Shown: positions 37,817-46,657 of the stretch, in pieces
Layout: each line of letters begins with the position of its first letter
Position numbering within the stretch: the stretch's first letter is position 1
Source: Oxalobacteraceae bacterium
Lineage (GTDB): Bacteria; Pseudomonadota; Gammaproteobacteria; Burkholderiales; Burkholderiaceae_D
Assembly: GCA_900299005.1 (NCBI GenBank)
Contig: OMID01000069.1
Coordinates: 1 to 64,000 of the forward strand
Reading direction: 5' to 3'
DNA length: 64,000 bases
Program-made: the position numbers and the translations under genes
The notes under the pieces: model-generated
What the model was told of the DNA's origin: nothing
Database searches by the model: none
The model's input: only the letters and a program-made list of their open reading frames with translations

Positions 37817-39130
37817 TCAGATGCCCTGACGGAGTGCTGGCAGCACTCGACCCCGTACTTCACCAAACCCGATGCGATACCCATCACCCTGACACCAGCC
37901 TCGCATGATCACTTGATCACCATCCTCGAGAAAGCTGCGCTGCGTCTTGCCATCAGAGAGCCTCAGCGGACGCTGGCCGTTCCATGCCAGTTCAAGCAGG
38001 CTGCCAAATGAATCCGGTGTGCTCCCACTGATCGTGCCGGAAGCCATCAGATCGCCAACGCACACATTACAACCGGAGACGGTGTGGTGGGCAAGTTGCT
38101 GGGCCATGCTCCAGTACATCGCTCGGTAGTTGGTACGGCATATTGTGGTGGCTTCGGCATCAGCCGGTGGCTGAAGCTCGACCGACAATGTGATATCGAT
38201 ACTGTGCGCACCGGAATGCCGAAGGTATGGCAAGGGTTGAGGCTGTTGTACAGGTCCCGACACTCTGAAAGGCGCCAACGCGTCAAGCGTCACCACCCAA
38301 GGTGAGATGGACGTCGCAAAAGTCTTGGCGTTGAATGGCCCCAATGGCACATACTCCCACTGCTGTAGGTCACGCGCACTCCAATCATTGAGCAGTACCA
38401 TGCCAAAGATCATTGACTCTGCACGATCGACCGCCACAGGCTCGCCCAAGGCTGTGTCGGCGCCCACGATGAATGCGGTCTCCAATTCGAAGTCCAGCTT
38501 CGCGCATGGCGAATAGACAGGCGAATCGATATCGGGAGGCTTGACTTGTCCCATGGGGCGTCGGATATCTGTGCCACTGATCACGACCGAGCTCGCGCGA
38601 CCGTTGTAACCGACGGGAAGATGCACCCAGTTGGGTAGCAAGGCATTCGAAGGATCCCGGAACATCGAACCGACGTTCGTCGCATGCTCTTTGGATGAGT
38701 AGAAGTCCGTGTACCCACCGATTTTCACTGGCAAATGCATTACCGCTCGCCGCATGGGTACGAGAGCGTCTGCACGCAGAGCGGCATCGTCTCGCAGTCG
38801 GGATTCATCATCGCGCAACAACTGACTGATCTGCTCGCGCATGCTGTGCCAAGCGACTTTCCCCAATGCGATGAAATCATTCAGTGAGGGGCGATTGAAT
38901 ACGCGCTGCGTCGAGGGGGTCAACAGCCCGGCGGATTCCAGAATGGACAAGTCGACTATCTGATCACCGATGGCCACACCCGCTCGTGGCGCGGGCTGGG
39001 CTGCCGTGCTGAAAATGCCGAAAGGCAGATTCTGTATCGGGAAATCATTGTCGGCGTAATTGGCAGAAGCTACCCAGCTTCGCAATGACGGATCATTCGC
39101 TTGCTTTATCCTCACGCTGCGACCTCTCAT
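37817..39130 (-). CDS. fahA: Fumarylacetoacetase
   Basis: 437 residues, full-length FAH. It hydrolyses fumarylacetoacetate to fumarate and acetoacetate, the last step of the homogentisate pathway. It has an N-terminal SH3-like domain (about 20-125) and a C-terminal FAH domain with metal ligands in [11 protein letters not shown], the [10 protein letters not shown] pair of Glu and [13 protein letters not shown]. The start overlaps the end of the VOC gene by four bases. The start at 39130 is the only Met before the conserved [15 protein letters not shown] related substrate rather than fumarylacetoacetate itself is possible. Confidence 0.93.
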   Translation of the reverse strand: MRGRSVRIKQANDPSLRSWVASANYADNDFPIQNLPFGIFSTAAQPAPRAGVAIGDQIVDLSILESAGLLTPSTQRVFNRPSLNDFIALGKVAWHSMREQISQLLRDDESRLRDDAALRADALVPMRRAVMHLPVKIGGYTDFYSSKEHATNVGSMFRDPSNALLPNWVHLPVGYNGRASSVVISGTDIRRPMGQVKPPDIDSPVYSPCAKLDFELETAFIVGADTALGEPVAVDRAESMIFGMVLLNDWSARDLQQWEYVPLGPFNAKTFATSISPWVVTLDALAPFRVSGPVQQPQPLPYLRHSGAHSIDITLSVELQPPADAEATTICRTNYRAMYWSMAQQLAHHTVSGCNVCVGDLMASGTISGSTPDSFGSLLELAWNGQRPLRLSDGKTQRSFLEDGDQVIMRGWCQGDGYRIGFGEVRGRVLPALRQGI

Positions 39131-39663
39131 GCGGACAGACTGCGGTCATGCATCCAACGCGCATGCATCGGCGCCTTTTTGGTCTTGCTCCATTCATTCA
39201 GCATGTCCCATTTCACCTCATCCAGTTTCCGGTACATCTCGGGTGTGCCGCAGTCACAGGCAAGCTCCAACCGGTGTCCATTTGGATCGAAAAAATAAAT
39301 ACTTTTGAAAATCGTATGGTCAGTGGGTCCAATCACCTCGATGCCTGCCGCTTCCAGCTTCGCTTTGGTAGCCACTAGCGTGTCGATCGAATCGACCTTC
39401 ATCGCGAGATGCTGGACCCAGGTGGGTGTATTGCGGTCGCGATCCATGCTTGGCTGCGTCGGCAATTCAAAAAATGCGAGCACATTACCATTACCCGCAT
39501 CAAGAAATACATGCATATACGGATCGGGAGCCTTGGTCGATGGCACCTCATTCTCTGCAATGGCAAGAATGAAGCTCATTCCCAAATGCCTGGTGTACCA
39601 GTCGACGGTTTCTTTCGCGTCATTACAGCGGTACGCCACATGGTGAATTCGCTCGATCAGCAT
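39127..39663 (-). CDS. VOC-superfamily protein (glyoxalase/extradiol dioxygenase fold)
   Basis: 178 residues forming one VOC module pair. Putative metal ligands are His8 ([11 protein letters not shown]), His85 ([10 protein letters not shown]) and Glu133 (GHRLELACD), the His-His-Glu set used by type I extradiol dioxygenases and many glyoxalases. The C-terminal tail (about 140-178) is basic and specific to this group. It is embedded between a DUF2783 gene (18 bp upstream) and fahA (4-bp overlap), so it belongs to the catabolic operon. Its reaction is not known: ring cleavage or isomerisation are the leading options. Confidence 0.85.
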   Translation of the reverse strand: MLIERIHHVAYRCNDAKETVDWYTRHLGMSFILAIAENEVPSTKAPDPYMHVFLDAGNGNVLAFFELPTQPSMDRDRNTPTWVQHLAMKVDSIDTLVATKAKLEAAGIEVIGPTDHTIFKSIYFFDPNGHRLELACDCGTPEMYRKLDEVKWDMLNEWSKTKKAPMHARWMHDRSLSA

Positions 39664-39681
39664 AAATCCTCCGCAGCTAGT

Positions 39682-39915
39682 TCAGGTTTCCGTGATATCG
39701 GCACGCGCCAGCATCATTGCTTCGCGCAGAACCGTCAGATCACCGATATGATTAGACAGTATGAGTATCAGCTTTGCATTCAACTTCGCGCTCTGCTCAT
39801 CACTGAGGTCAAGATGAAGATCAATCAGACTCTGGTAAAAATCGTCACCCGGCGAGTAGTCGAAGAAATAGCGCTTGCCTCGATCGTAAAAATTGGGCTC
39901 CCGCATTAGTGACAT
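39682..39915 (-). CDS. DUF2783 small protein, likely hydroxylase partner
   Basis: 77 residues from the ATG at 39915, with AGGAGAG upstream; the frame extends far upstream over the hydroxylase gene, but that part is a shadow. The sequence FDYSPGDDFYQSLIDLHLDLSDEQSAKLNAKLILILSNHIGD matches the DUF2783 pattern (small helical acidic protein). It directly follows the FAD hydroxylase. I recall that the 3-hydroxyphenylacetate 6-hydroxylase of Pseudomonas putida uses a small coupling protein, and suggest this gene plays that part; the link to DUF2783 is my inference. Confidence 0.75.
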   Translation of the reverse strand: MSLMREPNFYDRGKRYFFDYSPGDDFYQSLIDLHLDLSDEQSAKLNAKLILILSNHIGDLTVLREAMMLARADITET

Positions 39916-39919
39916 AATC

Positions 39920-41593
39920 TCACTCTCCTGCAAAGTTCGCCGTCGCCCGATCGAGCGCAGCAAGAATGCTTGATACTTCCGCCTCACGCCAGCGAGCGGC
40001 AATATGCTGATCAGGTCGGACGAGATAGGCCGTACCGGACCGCGCATCATAGCGCTGGAACGCCAGTCCATCGTGATCGATCACCACGCCAAACGGGCAA
40101 ATCCCTGGCCTGCGTGCCACAACCAAGACGTCCACTGGCACGCTCAATTTTGAGAGTCCCTGAAGCTGATCTTGCAGGCGCATGGACATCGCGGAAGGGT
40201 CATCGCAAAAATACACCAGCTGAAATCGGCCTCCCACCTGATCCACCAGCCAGCCCGCCTTGCCTCCGACCTCGACCGGCGCATCCTCCATCGGCGCACC
40301 AGGCAACAAATTACCCTCGAAAGGCTCGCTGTCAGCAGTGTTTAGCAAAGAAGTTGTCAGGAAGCTGGGCACTGACAGACGACCCGAATTAACCAGCTTG
40401 CGCGCAAAGGGCAAGTCGCGCGCCAGCGCTAGCACAGCATTGCGAAACAGGGTACTCGTGTTTCCCTTGGGGGTGATAAAGTCTGTGGAACGGGTGGAAT
40501 TCATGATGTTTTCATCAGCAGCAAATCCCCGCTCTTGAGTGTACGTATCGAGTAATCGCAACGGCGCATGTCCGTTAATCACCAAGCTCAGCTTCCAGAT
40601 AAGATTGTCGGCGTCTTGTATGCCGGAGTTTGCACCGCGCGCACCAAACGGAGATACCTGATGTGCGGCATCACCCGCGAACAGGCATCGTCCATGGCGG
40701 AAATTATTCATCCGTCGACATTGAAAGGTGTACACGCTTACCCACTCCAGCGTGAATTCGCGCTCATCGCCCAGCATTGCGCGTATACGGGGAATCACGT
40801 TGTCAGGTTTTTTCTCCTCTTCCGGATCCGCATCCCAGCCAAGCTGAAAATCAATACGATAGACATCATCAGCTTCTCTATGAAGTAGCACCGACTGGTG
40901 AGGATGAAAAGGCGGATCAAACCAGAACCAACGCTCTGCAGGAAAATCTGCTTTCATGATCACGTCTGCAATCAGAAAGCGATCCATGAACACCTTGCCC
41001 TCGATATCCAGCCCCAGTCGTGTGCGGATCGGGCTTCGCGCACCATCACACACAATGAGCCAGTCAGCTTCGACCGAATAGAGACCTTCGGGCGTATCCA
41101 CCCGCAAGCGCACATGATCGTCATGGGACTGCACGTCAACTACCTTGTTTTTCCACCGCAGAGTCGCCCCCGCTTCCTCGGCTCGCTTGACCAGGTAGTC
41201 TTCAAGATAGTACTGCTGCAGATTGACCATACCAGGACGCTTGTGACCTGGCTGAGGTCTCAGATTGAAGTTGAACACTTCCTCATTACGAAAAAAAGTA
41301 CGTCCAACATCCCAGCCTACACCCTTGCTGACAACAGGATCGCCGCACCCCAGGCGATCAAGTATCTCCAGTGTTCGCTTGGCATAGCATAAGCCGCGCG
41401 AGCCTACCGAGACCGTATCATCATCATCAAGAACTAGCACCGGAATGCCATGCTGCCGTGCATCGATCGCTGCTGCCAACCCAACGGGGCCGGCACCGAC
41501 GACGACCAGCGGATGACGACGAACCTCACCGCTGTAGAGCTCAGCCGGTACGATGTGAGGGAACTTGGTGTAGGTGTAGGTTTGGTGCATCAA
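39920..41593 (-). CDS. FAD-dependent aromatic hydroxylase (MhpA/PheA-type)
   Basis: 557 residues, group A flavoprotein monooxygenase. It has the FAD-binding VVVGAGPVGLAAAIDARQHG (about 32-51), the DG motif VCDGARSPIRTRLG, the GD motif GDAAHQVSPFGARGANSGIQDADNL, and a C-terminal thioredoxin-like domain as in phenol hydroxylase and MhpA. It would hydroxylate a phenolic ring with NAD(P)H and oxygen. Candidate substrates from context (fahA, DUF2783) are 3-hydroxyphenylacetate-like acids. Its stop lies 4 bp before the DUF2783 ATG. The MBL gene ends 39 bp upstream of its start. Confidence 0.9.
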   Translation of the reverse strand: MMHQTYTYTKFPHIVPAELYSGEVRRHPLVVVGAGPVGLAAAIDARQHGIPVLVLDDDDTVSVGSRGLCYAKRTLEILDRLGCGDPVVSKGVGWDVGRTFFRNEEVFNFNLRPQPGHKRPGMVNLQQYYLEDYLVKRAEEAGATLRWKNKVVDVQSHDDHVRLRVDTPEGLYSVEADWLIVCDGARSPIRTRLGLDIEGKVFMDRFLIADVIMKADFPAERWFWFDPPFHPHQSVLLHREADDVYRIDFQLGWDADPEEEKKPDNVIPRIRAMLGDEREFTLEWVSVYTFQCRRMNNFRHGRCLFAGDAAHQVSPFGARGANSGIQDADNLIWKLSLVINGHAPLRLLDTYTQERGFAADENIMNSTRSTDFITPKGNTSTLFRNAVLALARDLPFARKLVNSGRLSVPSFLTTSLLNTADSEPFEGNLLPGAPMEDAPVEVGGKAGWLVDQVGGRFQLVYFCDDPSAMSMRLQDQLQGLSKLSVPVDVLVVARRPGICPFGVVIDHDGLAFQRYDARSGTAYLVRPDQHIAARWREAEVSSILAALDRATANFAGE

Positions 41594-41632
41594 TGACTTT
41601 CAGGCGCTCGGGCATCGGGTGATCTCGCCTTG

Positions 41633-42595
41633 TCAGCTCTGCAGAGCGTGCCACATCTCTTTGTCGCGCTCTGCGGTCCAAATGCGGGGATGCTTGATAC
41701 CGTTGGCCTCCTCAACGGCCCGAGTTACATCGAATGGCAGACAATGCTCATAGATGAACACATGTCCGAACTTGCCATCCATGTGCTTGCGAACATGCGC
41801 CATGGCGCCCTTGAGGTCGTAACCCGCTTGCACGGCTTCTCTGGCGCTGGTGAGCAAGGTGGTCACGAAATCTTTCGTGTAGTCCAGACCCTTGTTGACT
41901 TCCTTGGGGTTCATCAAGGCAGGGCCACGCCCTGGCACCAGCTTTTCAGCCTTCATGGAACGCAGTACTTCGAGGGTCTGCGGCCACTCCTCCAGCTGAG
42001 CATCGCCCGTGTAGGCGGCGGCATCGTACTCGACCAGATCACCCGAGAACAGCACGCTTTGGGAAGGTATCCAGACGATGGTGTCGCCTTTGGTATGCCC
42101 CATGCCCACATGCATGATCTTCACTTCGAGCTTGCCCATAAAAAGCGTCATCTCGCGCTCGAAGACCAGCGTGGGCCATGTCAGACCGGGCACGGACTCA
42201 ACACCAGCGAACAAACGGGGAAACCGCTCAATCTCAGATTTCATGTCCTGCTCGCCGCGTTCAATGATCAGCTCGTAGGTGCCGCGCGAGGCGATCACCT
42301 GCTGCGCACCTTCGTTGAAGTACGCCGACGCTCCCAGCACGCGTACTGCATGATAGTGCGTCAGCGTGACATATTTGATCGGCAGATCAGTGATGTCGCG
42401 AATGTGGCGAATGAGGGCCTGCGCCATCACCGGCGTCGCGGTGGTATCAATCACCATCACGGAATCGTCGCCGATGATCACACCCGAGTTCGGATCACCC
42501 TCGGCGGTGTACGCATAGGCATTGTCAGACAACTTGATGAAACTGGTTTTTTTTTCCAACAGGTCGGCTTGCGAGGCAAAAGGCTTGGTGCTCAT
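41633..42595 (-). CDS. MBL-fold hydrolase with altered metal motif
   Basis: 320 residues with a metallo-beta-lactamase fold: VMVIDTTATPVMAQALIRHIRD, then the loop LTHYHAVRVLGAS and later HVGMGHTKGDTIVWIPSQSVLFSGDLVEYD. The canonical THxHxDHxxG loop is changed to THYHAVRVLGA, keeping two His but losing the Asp and third His that bind the second metal. It is the first gene of the catabolic operon, divergent from the IclR regulator, with GGAG upstream of the ATG. It could be a lactonase or thioesterase-like hydrolase of the pathway; the substrate is unknown. Confidence 0.85.
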   Translation of the reverse strand: MSTKPFASQADLLEKKTSFIKLSDNAYAYTAEGDPNSGVIIGDDSVMVIDTTATPVMAQALIRHIRDITDLPIKYVTLTHYHAVRVLGASAYFNEGAQQVIASRGTYELIIERGEQDMKSEIERFPRLFAGVESVPGLTWPTLVFEREMTLFMGKLEVKIMHVGMGHTKGDTIVWIPSQSVLFSGDLVEYDAAAYTGDAQLEEWPQTLEVLRSMKAEKLVPGRGPALMNPKEVNKGLDYTKDFVTTLLTSAREAVQAGYDLKGAMAHVRKHMDGKFGHVFIYEHCLPFDVTRAVEEANGIKHPRIWTAERDKEMWHALQS

Positions 42596-42682
42596 GCTGT
42601 CTCCGGTTCAAGCGACCTGCCCGATGGCGGGCCGCTGTTATTTGGCTTTGGAACAGGGTAAGATGCTCTTCGTTTTTAGTCA

Positions 42683-42703
42683 ATTCGTTTGTTATAGACG
42701 AAT
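42683..42703. promoter_or_regulatory. Probable IclR operator in the divergent gap
   Basis: The palindrome ATTCGT-N9-ACGAAT lies in the 148-bp gap between the MBL gene and the IclR gene. IclR proteins bind such dyads between divergent promoters. The rest of the gap is A/T-rich (TTTAGCCAAATTTAACGTATTATTAT), suited to promoters in both directions. Confidence 0.6.
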
Positions 42704-42743
42704 AATTTAGCCAAATTTAACGTATTATTATCAACTCGCCAAC

Positions 42744-43550
42744 ATGCCCAACCTGGTCCAGCCACCCTCGGAGAAGAGTCGTCGCGGCATTCAGTCGATT
42801 GAGATTGGCGGCCGTCTGCTGATAGCGCTGGTCGACGAAGGTGGGCCCATGAGCCTTGGCGATCTTGCGCGCAAGGCAGGTATGCCTTCGGCAAAGGCAC
42901 ACCCCTATCTCGTGAGCTTCGCCAGTTTTGGCCTGATCGAGCAAGACCCGCTCACGGGCCGTTACGAACTTGGCCCCTTTGCTCTGCAGCTCGGGCTCAT
43001 CAGCTTGCACCTGCTTGATCCGGTGCGGATCGCGATACCCATCATTACCCAGCTCGCTGCAGAGATCGACCACACCATCGGTCTGTCGGTGCTGGGCAAC
43101 CAGGGCCCGACCATCATTTACATTGCAGAGTCCAGCTACCCCATCCATGTGAACATGCGCACCGGTACCGTCATGTCCATACAGTCGACCGCCACTGGGC
43201 GGGTCTTTGCCGCTTTCCTCCCCCCCCGGCAAGTCGAGCGCATGATCAATCAGGAGAGACGCCATGGCATCGCCGCAGCATTCGGCGCAGCCAACATGAA
43301 AGCGACCTCTCTGGAAGAATTGCTCTCGGATGTACGCAAGCGCGGCATGGCGCGGGTGCAGGGCGAGCCCATCCCCGGCATCAACGCGATCTGTGCCCCG
43401 GTTTTCGAGCACACCGGAGCGATCAGACTGGGGATCACTGCCATCGGTCCATCGGGCAGTTTCGACGTTAGCTGGAATGGAGAGATCGCGCGCCGGATCA
43501 CGGCCTGTGCACGGGATTTGTCTCGACGTCTGGGCTACGATGGTCGCTGA
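42744..43550 (+). CDS. IclR-family transcriptional regulator
   Basis: 268 residues. An N-terminal winged helix (QSIEIGGRLLIALVDEGGPMSLGDLARKAGMPSAKAHPYL, about 14-55) is followed by the IclR effector domain with GLSVLGNQGPTIIYIAES, MSIQSTATGRVFAAFLPP and PGINAICAPVFEHTG. It probably controls the divergent eight-gene catabolic/TRAP operon in response to a pathway acid. Its ribosome binding site is weak. Gene order regulator-divergent-operon is standard for IclR control. Confidence 0.93.
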   Translation: MPNLVQPPSEKSRRGIQSIEIGGRLLIALVDEGGPMSLGDLARKAGMPSAKAHPYLVSFASFGLIEQDPLTGRYELGPFALQLGLISLHLLDPVRIAIPIITQLAAEIDHTIGLSVLGNQGPTIIYIAESSYPIHVNMRTGTVMSIQSTATGRVFAAFLPPRQVERMINQERRHGIAAAFGAANMKATSLEELLSDVRKRGMARVQGEPIPGINAICAPVFEHTGAIRLGITAIGPSGSFDVSWNGEIARRITACARDLSRRLGYDGR

Positions 43551-43632
43551 ACCCGCACTTCACCCAGGCCCCGGCAAACAACTGCAGTTTCCGGTACGAT
43601 CTTCGTAGAAAGATTGGATACCCGGAGGCCCA

Positions 43633-44094
43633 ATGAAAAAAGCACTGATCACCCTGAGCATTGCGCTGATCCCGGCATTCGCGGAAGCGGTTGAATGGAA
43701 ATTGATTTCTGAGACTGAAGACAAGGACAAGGTCACCAGCTGGTATGTGGACATGACCAGCATCGTCCGGGAAGAGGAGTATCTGCGCGCCTTCTTGCGG
43801 ACTTCTTGGTCTGCACCGCAATATGGTCCGGACAAAACGCCCTACCAGTCGTCAACGTACGTTAATTATTTCGACTGTGATGCCGGCAAGATCGCATTCA
43901 CGGCCAACTCCTATTTTCTGTCAACCGAGCCCAAAGGCACGCCCGTGCATGAGGAGTCTGAACAGCCGGTTACGAAACTGAAGTTTCACCGCGTGAAGCC
44001 AGGCTCAGCGGGCGAAACTCGCTTGCAATTTGTTTGTAAGTATCGCTCGAAAAATTTTACGACACAGCGATCTGTGCATCGTTACGCTGGCTGA
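43633..44094 (+). CDS. Exported surface-adhesin E-like protein
   Basis: 153 residues with a signal peptide (LITLSIALIPAFAEA) and GGAGG before the ATG. The mature protein begins VEWKLISETED and has WYVDMTSI, an SSTYVNYFDCDAGK segment and a second Cys near the end (LQFVCKY), the pattern of the beta-rich surface-adhesin protein E domain found in many small exported betaproteobacterial proteins. Two Cys could form a disulfide. Its function in this organism is unknown; the neighbours give no clue. Confidence 0.75.
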   Translation: MKKALITLSIALIPAFAEAVEWKLISETEDKDKVTSWYVDMTSIVREEEYLRAFLRTSWSAPQYGPDKTPYQSSTYVNYFDCDAGKIAFTANSYFLSTEPKGTPVHEESEQPVTKLKFHRVKPGSAGETRLQFVCKYRSKNFTTQRSVHRYAG

Positions 44095-44162
44095 TAACTA
44101 CCTGCGCATTGGGCTCTCCCACCCAAATGCCGCCAACGGAACATCACATAACAGGAAAGCAT

Positions 44163-44196
44163 AAAAAAACCGCAGCGCAGGCGGCGGTTTTTTTTA
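44163..44196. terminator. Bidirectional terminator between the adhesin-E-like gene and efp
   Basis: Stem AAACCGC/GCGGTTT with A-run on the left and T-run on the right, so it can serve both convergent genes. It lies 68 bp after the plus-strand stop and 18 bp after the efp stop. Confidence 0.85.
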
Positions 44197-44213
44197 GTAA
44201 TAACAAGGTCACA

Positions 44214-44768
44214 TCAAACACGCCGCTTGTACTCGCCGGTACGGGTATCAATTTCGATCTTGTCCCCCTGATCGACGAACAGCGGGACTGATACCTCAAA
44301 ACCGGTGGCAATCTTTGCGGGCTTGAGTACCTTGCCGGAGGTGTCTCCCTTGACGGCGGGCTCAGTATAGGTAATCTCGCGAACCACCGTGGTGGGCAAT
44401 TCAACTGAGATGGCCTTGTCGTTGTAGAACACCACTTCGCAGGCCATGCCATCTTCCAGGTAGTGGATCGCATCACCCATGTTATCGGACTCGACTTCAT
44501 ACTGGTTGTAGTCGGCGTCCATGAATACGTAGAGCGGATCAGCGAAGTACGAGTACGTAGCCTCTTTGCGCTCGAGTACCACCACATCGAACTTCTCATC
44601 CGACTTGTAGACCGCTTCCTGAGCGGCCTCAGTAAGCAGATTTTTCATTTTCATCTTGACCACGGACGCATTTCGGCCAGATTTGGAGAATTCGGTCTTG
44701 ATGACCACCATCGGCTGGCCGGAGACCATCACGACATTGCCGACGCGGATTTCTTGTGCAGTTTTCAT
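44214..44768 (-). CDS. efp: Elongation factor P
   Basis: 184 residues from the ATG at 44768; the frame extends to 44873 but only this start gives [15 protein letters not shown] relieves ribosome stalling at polyproline stretches. The tip loop reads [11 protein letters not shown], with Arg32 in the place where enteric EF-P carries a modified Lys; Arg32 is the residue rhamnosylated by EarP in Neisseria and Pseudomonas. The earP gene is directly upstream in the same direction, supporting this modification route. Confidence 0.97.
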   Translation of the reverse strand: MKTAQEIRVGNVVMVSGQPMVVIKTEFSKSGRNASVVKMKMKNLLTEAAQEAVYKSDEKFDVVVLERKEATYSYFADPLYVFMDADYNQYEVESDNMGDAIHYLEDGMACEVVFYNDKAISVELPTTVVREITYTEPAVKGDTSGKVLKPAKIATGFEVSVPLFVDQGDKIEIDTRTGEYKRRV

Positions 44769-44885
44769 AGTGACTGAGGATAGTTCTGAAGGGAGGGTTG
44801 GCTGTTGGGCTGACCGACCGGAGTCGATGGTTGCCAAGGCTGTTGCCATGTTTGTCAACGCACGACTGTGCAAAACCTGCGAATT

Positions 44886-46031
44886 TTACCTGATTTTCAT
44901 AGCGAACTCGACGATCGACTGCGACAGCTCACCGGCAGTCGCTACCTTGCGCGCCCACTGACGCGTGTGCGCCTGCCAGCGTGACAAGCTCTCGCAGAGG
45001 ACAGACCAATCCGGAGCATCGGCCGCCGGTGAATCCGCATTCCACCACGCACTGAATGAGCGAATACATCTCATGCTGTTATCGTCCAACCCCTCCAGGA
45101 AAATATCCATGAATGCACTCAGCTTAGGCTGATGTGCGCTTGCTTGCTGCGGGTAGAGCTGCCAGATGAATGGTCTCTCTGCCCAATGCGCCCGCACGAA
45201 ACTATCTTCACCTCTGACAAAGTTCAGGTCACAGCTCCATAGCAGCCGATCGTAATCGTCCGGTTCGAGAAACGGAATGATGGTCAATGTCAGGCGGCCG
45301 CGCGTCATGCTGGCACCTCGCCGTGCCGGCGCCCCAAGCGCGCGCGCCATCGCGATGGACGCAACACCCTCCGGTACCAGGCAATGCACACGTGGGCCAG
45401 TCTGCATTGCGCGAAGCAAGGCCTCGATAGGCGCTGACGCATAGCAGAACAAAGACACCAGTAACACCCCCTCCGTACTGTCATTTCGCGTGATACCGAG
45501 GCTCGCCAGAAAATCCGACTGCACCCGACTGTCAAACGATGCGCGGGCGTCTCGCAAGCCTTCTTCGCGAATCAGTCCCCCGGTTCCCTGCTCGAATCCA
45601 GGAAAGTAGAAGTACTGCGTGAGAGGCAGTCTAGGATGCGGTGAAGGCAGCGCATGATTGCTCTTTACCCATGACTCGGCGGACAAGTACTCGAGATTGA
45701 TCCATGCCGGGCGCGGCACGACATCCGCCAAGGCATCAAGCATGGAATCGGTGATGCGACAGGCGAAAGCTTCGATCACCAGATCCGCAGGTTGGTAGGC
45801 ATCGACCGCCACCTCATCCCACCGCACGACCATGAATCCATCCAGTGTCTGCACAGCCTGAGAAGGCTCCACCGAGGGGCGAAGGCGTTGCAGAGTTTGC
45901 AGATTATCGATCCACAAACGAACGGCCAGCCCTGACCTGGCCAAGGCGCGTGCAAGGCGCCAGCAGACGCCGGCATCACCGAAATTGTCGATCACCTTGC
46001 AGAAGATATCAGCCGAGAGAACGGGATTCAT
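44886..46031 (-). CDS. earP: EF-P arginine rhamnosyltransferase EarP
   Basis: 381 residues (former DUF2331). It transfers rhamnose from dTDP-rhamnose to Arg32 of EF-P. The N-terminal DIFCKVIDNFGDAGVCWRLARAL contains Asp15 and Asp19, matching the two catalytic Asp of studied EarPs. The C-terminal lobe has LNFVRGEDSFVRAHWAERPFIWQLYPQ, the nucleotide-sugar binding block with the conserved Glu. It is 117 bp upstream of efp, the usual pairing. Confidence 0.96.
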   Translation of the reverse strand: MNPVLSADIFCKVIDNFGDAGVCWRLARALARSGLAVRLWIDNLQTLQRLRPSVEPSQAVQTLDGFMVVRWDEVAVDAYQPADLVIEAFACRITDSMLDALADVVPRPAWINLEYLSAESWVKSNHALPSPHPRLPLTQYFYFPGFEQGTGGLIREEGLRDARASFDSRVQSDFLASLGITRNDSTEGVLLVSLFCYASAPIEALLRAMQTGPRVHCLVPEGVASIAMARALGAPARRGASMTRGRLTLTIIPFLEPDDYDRLLWSCDLNFVRGEDSFVRAHWAERPFIWQLYPQQASAHQPKLSAFMDIFLEGLDDNSMRCIRSFSAWWNADSPAADAPDWSVLCESLSRWQAHTRQWARKVATAGELSQSIVEFAMKIR

Positions 46032-46165
46032 TGGTCGCGGATCAGAACAGCACGCTGGGTTTGCGCGTGTTTTTCAGGAACATGGCACACTGTAGCGGCT
46101 TTGGTCGTCCACCCGCCAACCGTACGCATAACAAGCTCAGAACAACCCCTGACAACGAGGCTCCC

Positions 46166-46630
46166 ATGAAAACCAAGCTATTGGTCACCCTGACACTCTG
46201 CCTTGCCTTAGCGACGGCCGCAATGGCCAAGGACGCTGATCTGTGCGGCGAATATACCAGCGTCGATACGGGCGAACAGCGTATCGATATGGGTAACAAA
46301 ACAACTTTCATTCATTTTCGCTCATCGACTCAACTGTATGCGCCCGAAGGCTCAAAATACAATCAGCTAAGCGGACAGTGCACCGGTGGTGCGGTGGTGT
46401 ATGCCGATGGCAGCGTAGAAGCGGAAGGTCTTTGCGCAGTAGAGGATACCGCGGGTGATGTCCTGACTTATACCTTTTCCCAGGGTCGCACCGCGCGCGT
46501 AGGTACCTACCTTCGCAAGGGTGGCACGGGGAAATTTGCGAATGCGCGCGAGAGCGGCTGGTATAAACCCGTCAGCCTGAACGGCGAGATCACCACGGGT
46601 AACTGGGGCGGTAAAGGTGCCTGTAAATAG
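46166..46630 (+). CDS. Small exported protein, unknown
   Basis: 154 residues from the ATG at 46166 (GAGG upstream); the frame extends to 45845 across earP but that part is a shadow. Signal peptide LLVTLTLCLALATAAMA. The mature part is Gly/Thr-rich and beta-like with four Cys (LCGEY, GQCTGG, GLCAV, GACK), enough for two disulfides. The start of the mature region and the ending GNWGGKGACK give no family I recognise. Located between earP and the convergent DsbA-like gene. Confidence 0.75.
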   Translation: MKTKLLVTLTLCLALATAAMAKDADLCGEYTSVDTGEQRIDMGNKTTFIHFRSSTQLYAPEGSKYNQLSGQCTGGAVVYADGSVEAEGLCAVEDTAGDVLTYTFSQGRTARVGTYLRKGGTGKFANARESGWYKPVSLNGEITTGNWGGKGACK

Positions 46631-46657
46631 GTACTGCTCCGGGTTTCGTCCTGCCTG

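Noticed and set aside
41630-42661. 343-codon frame antisense to the MBL-fold gene
   Set aside because: It mirrors the MBL gene almost exactly and has no signature of its own.
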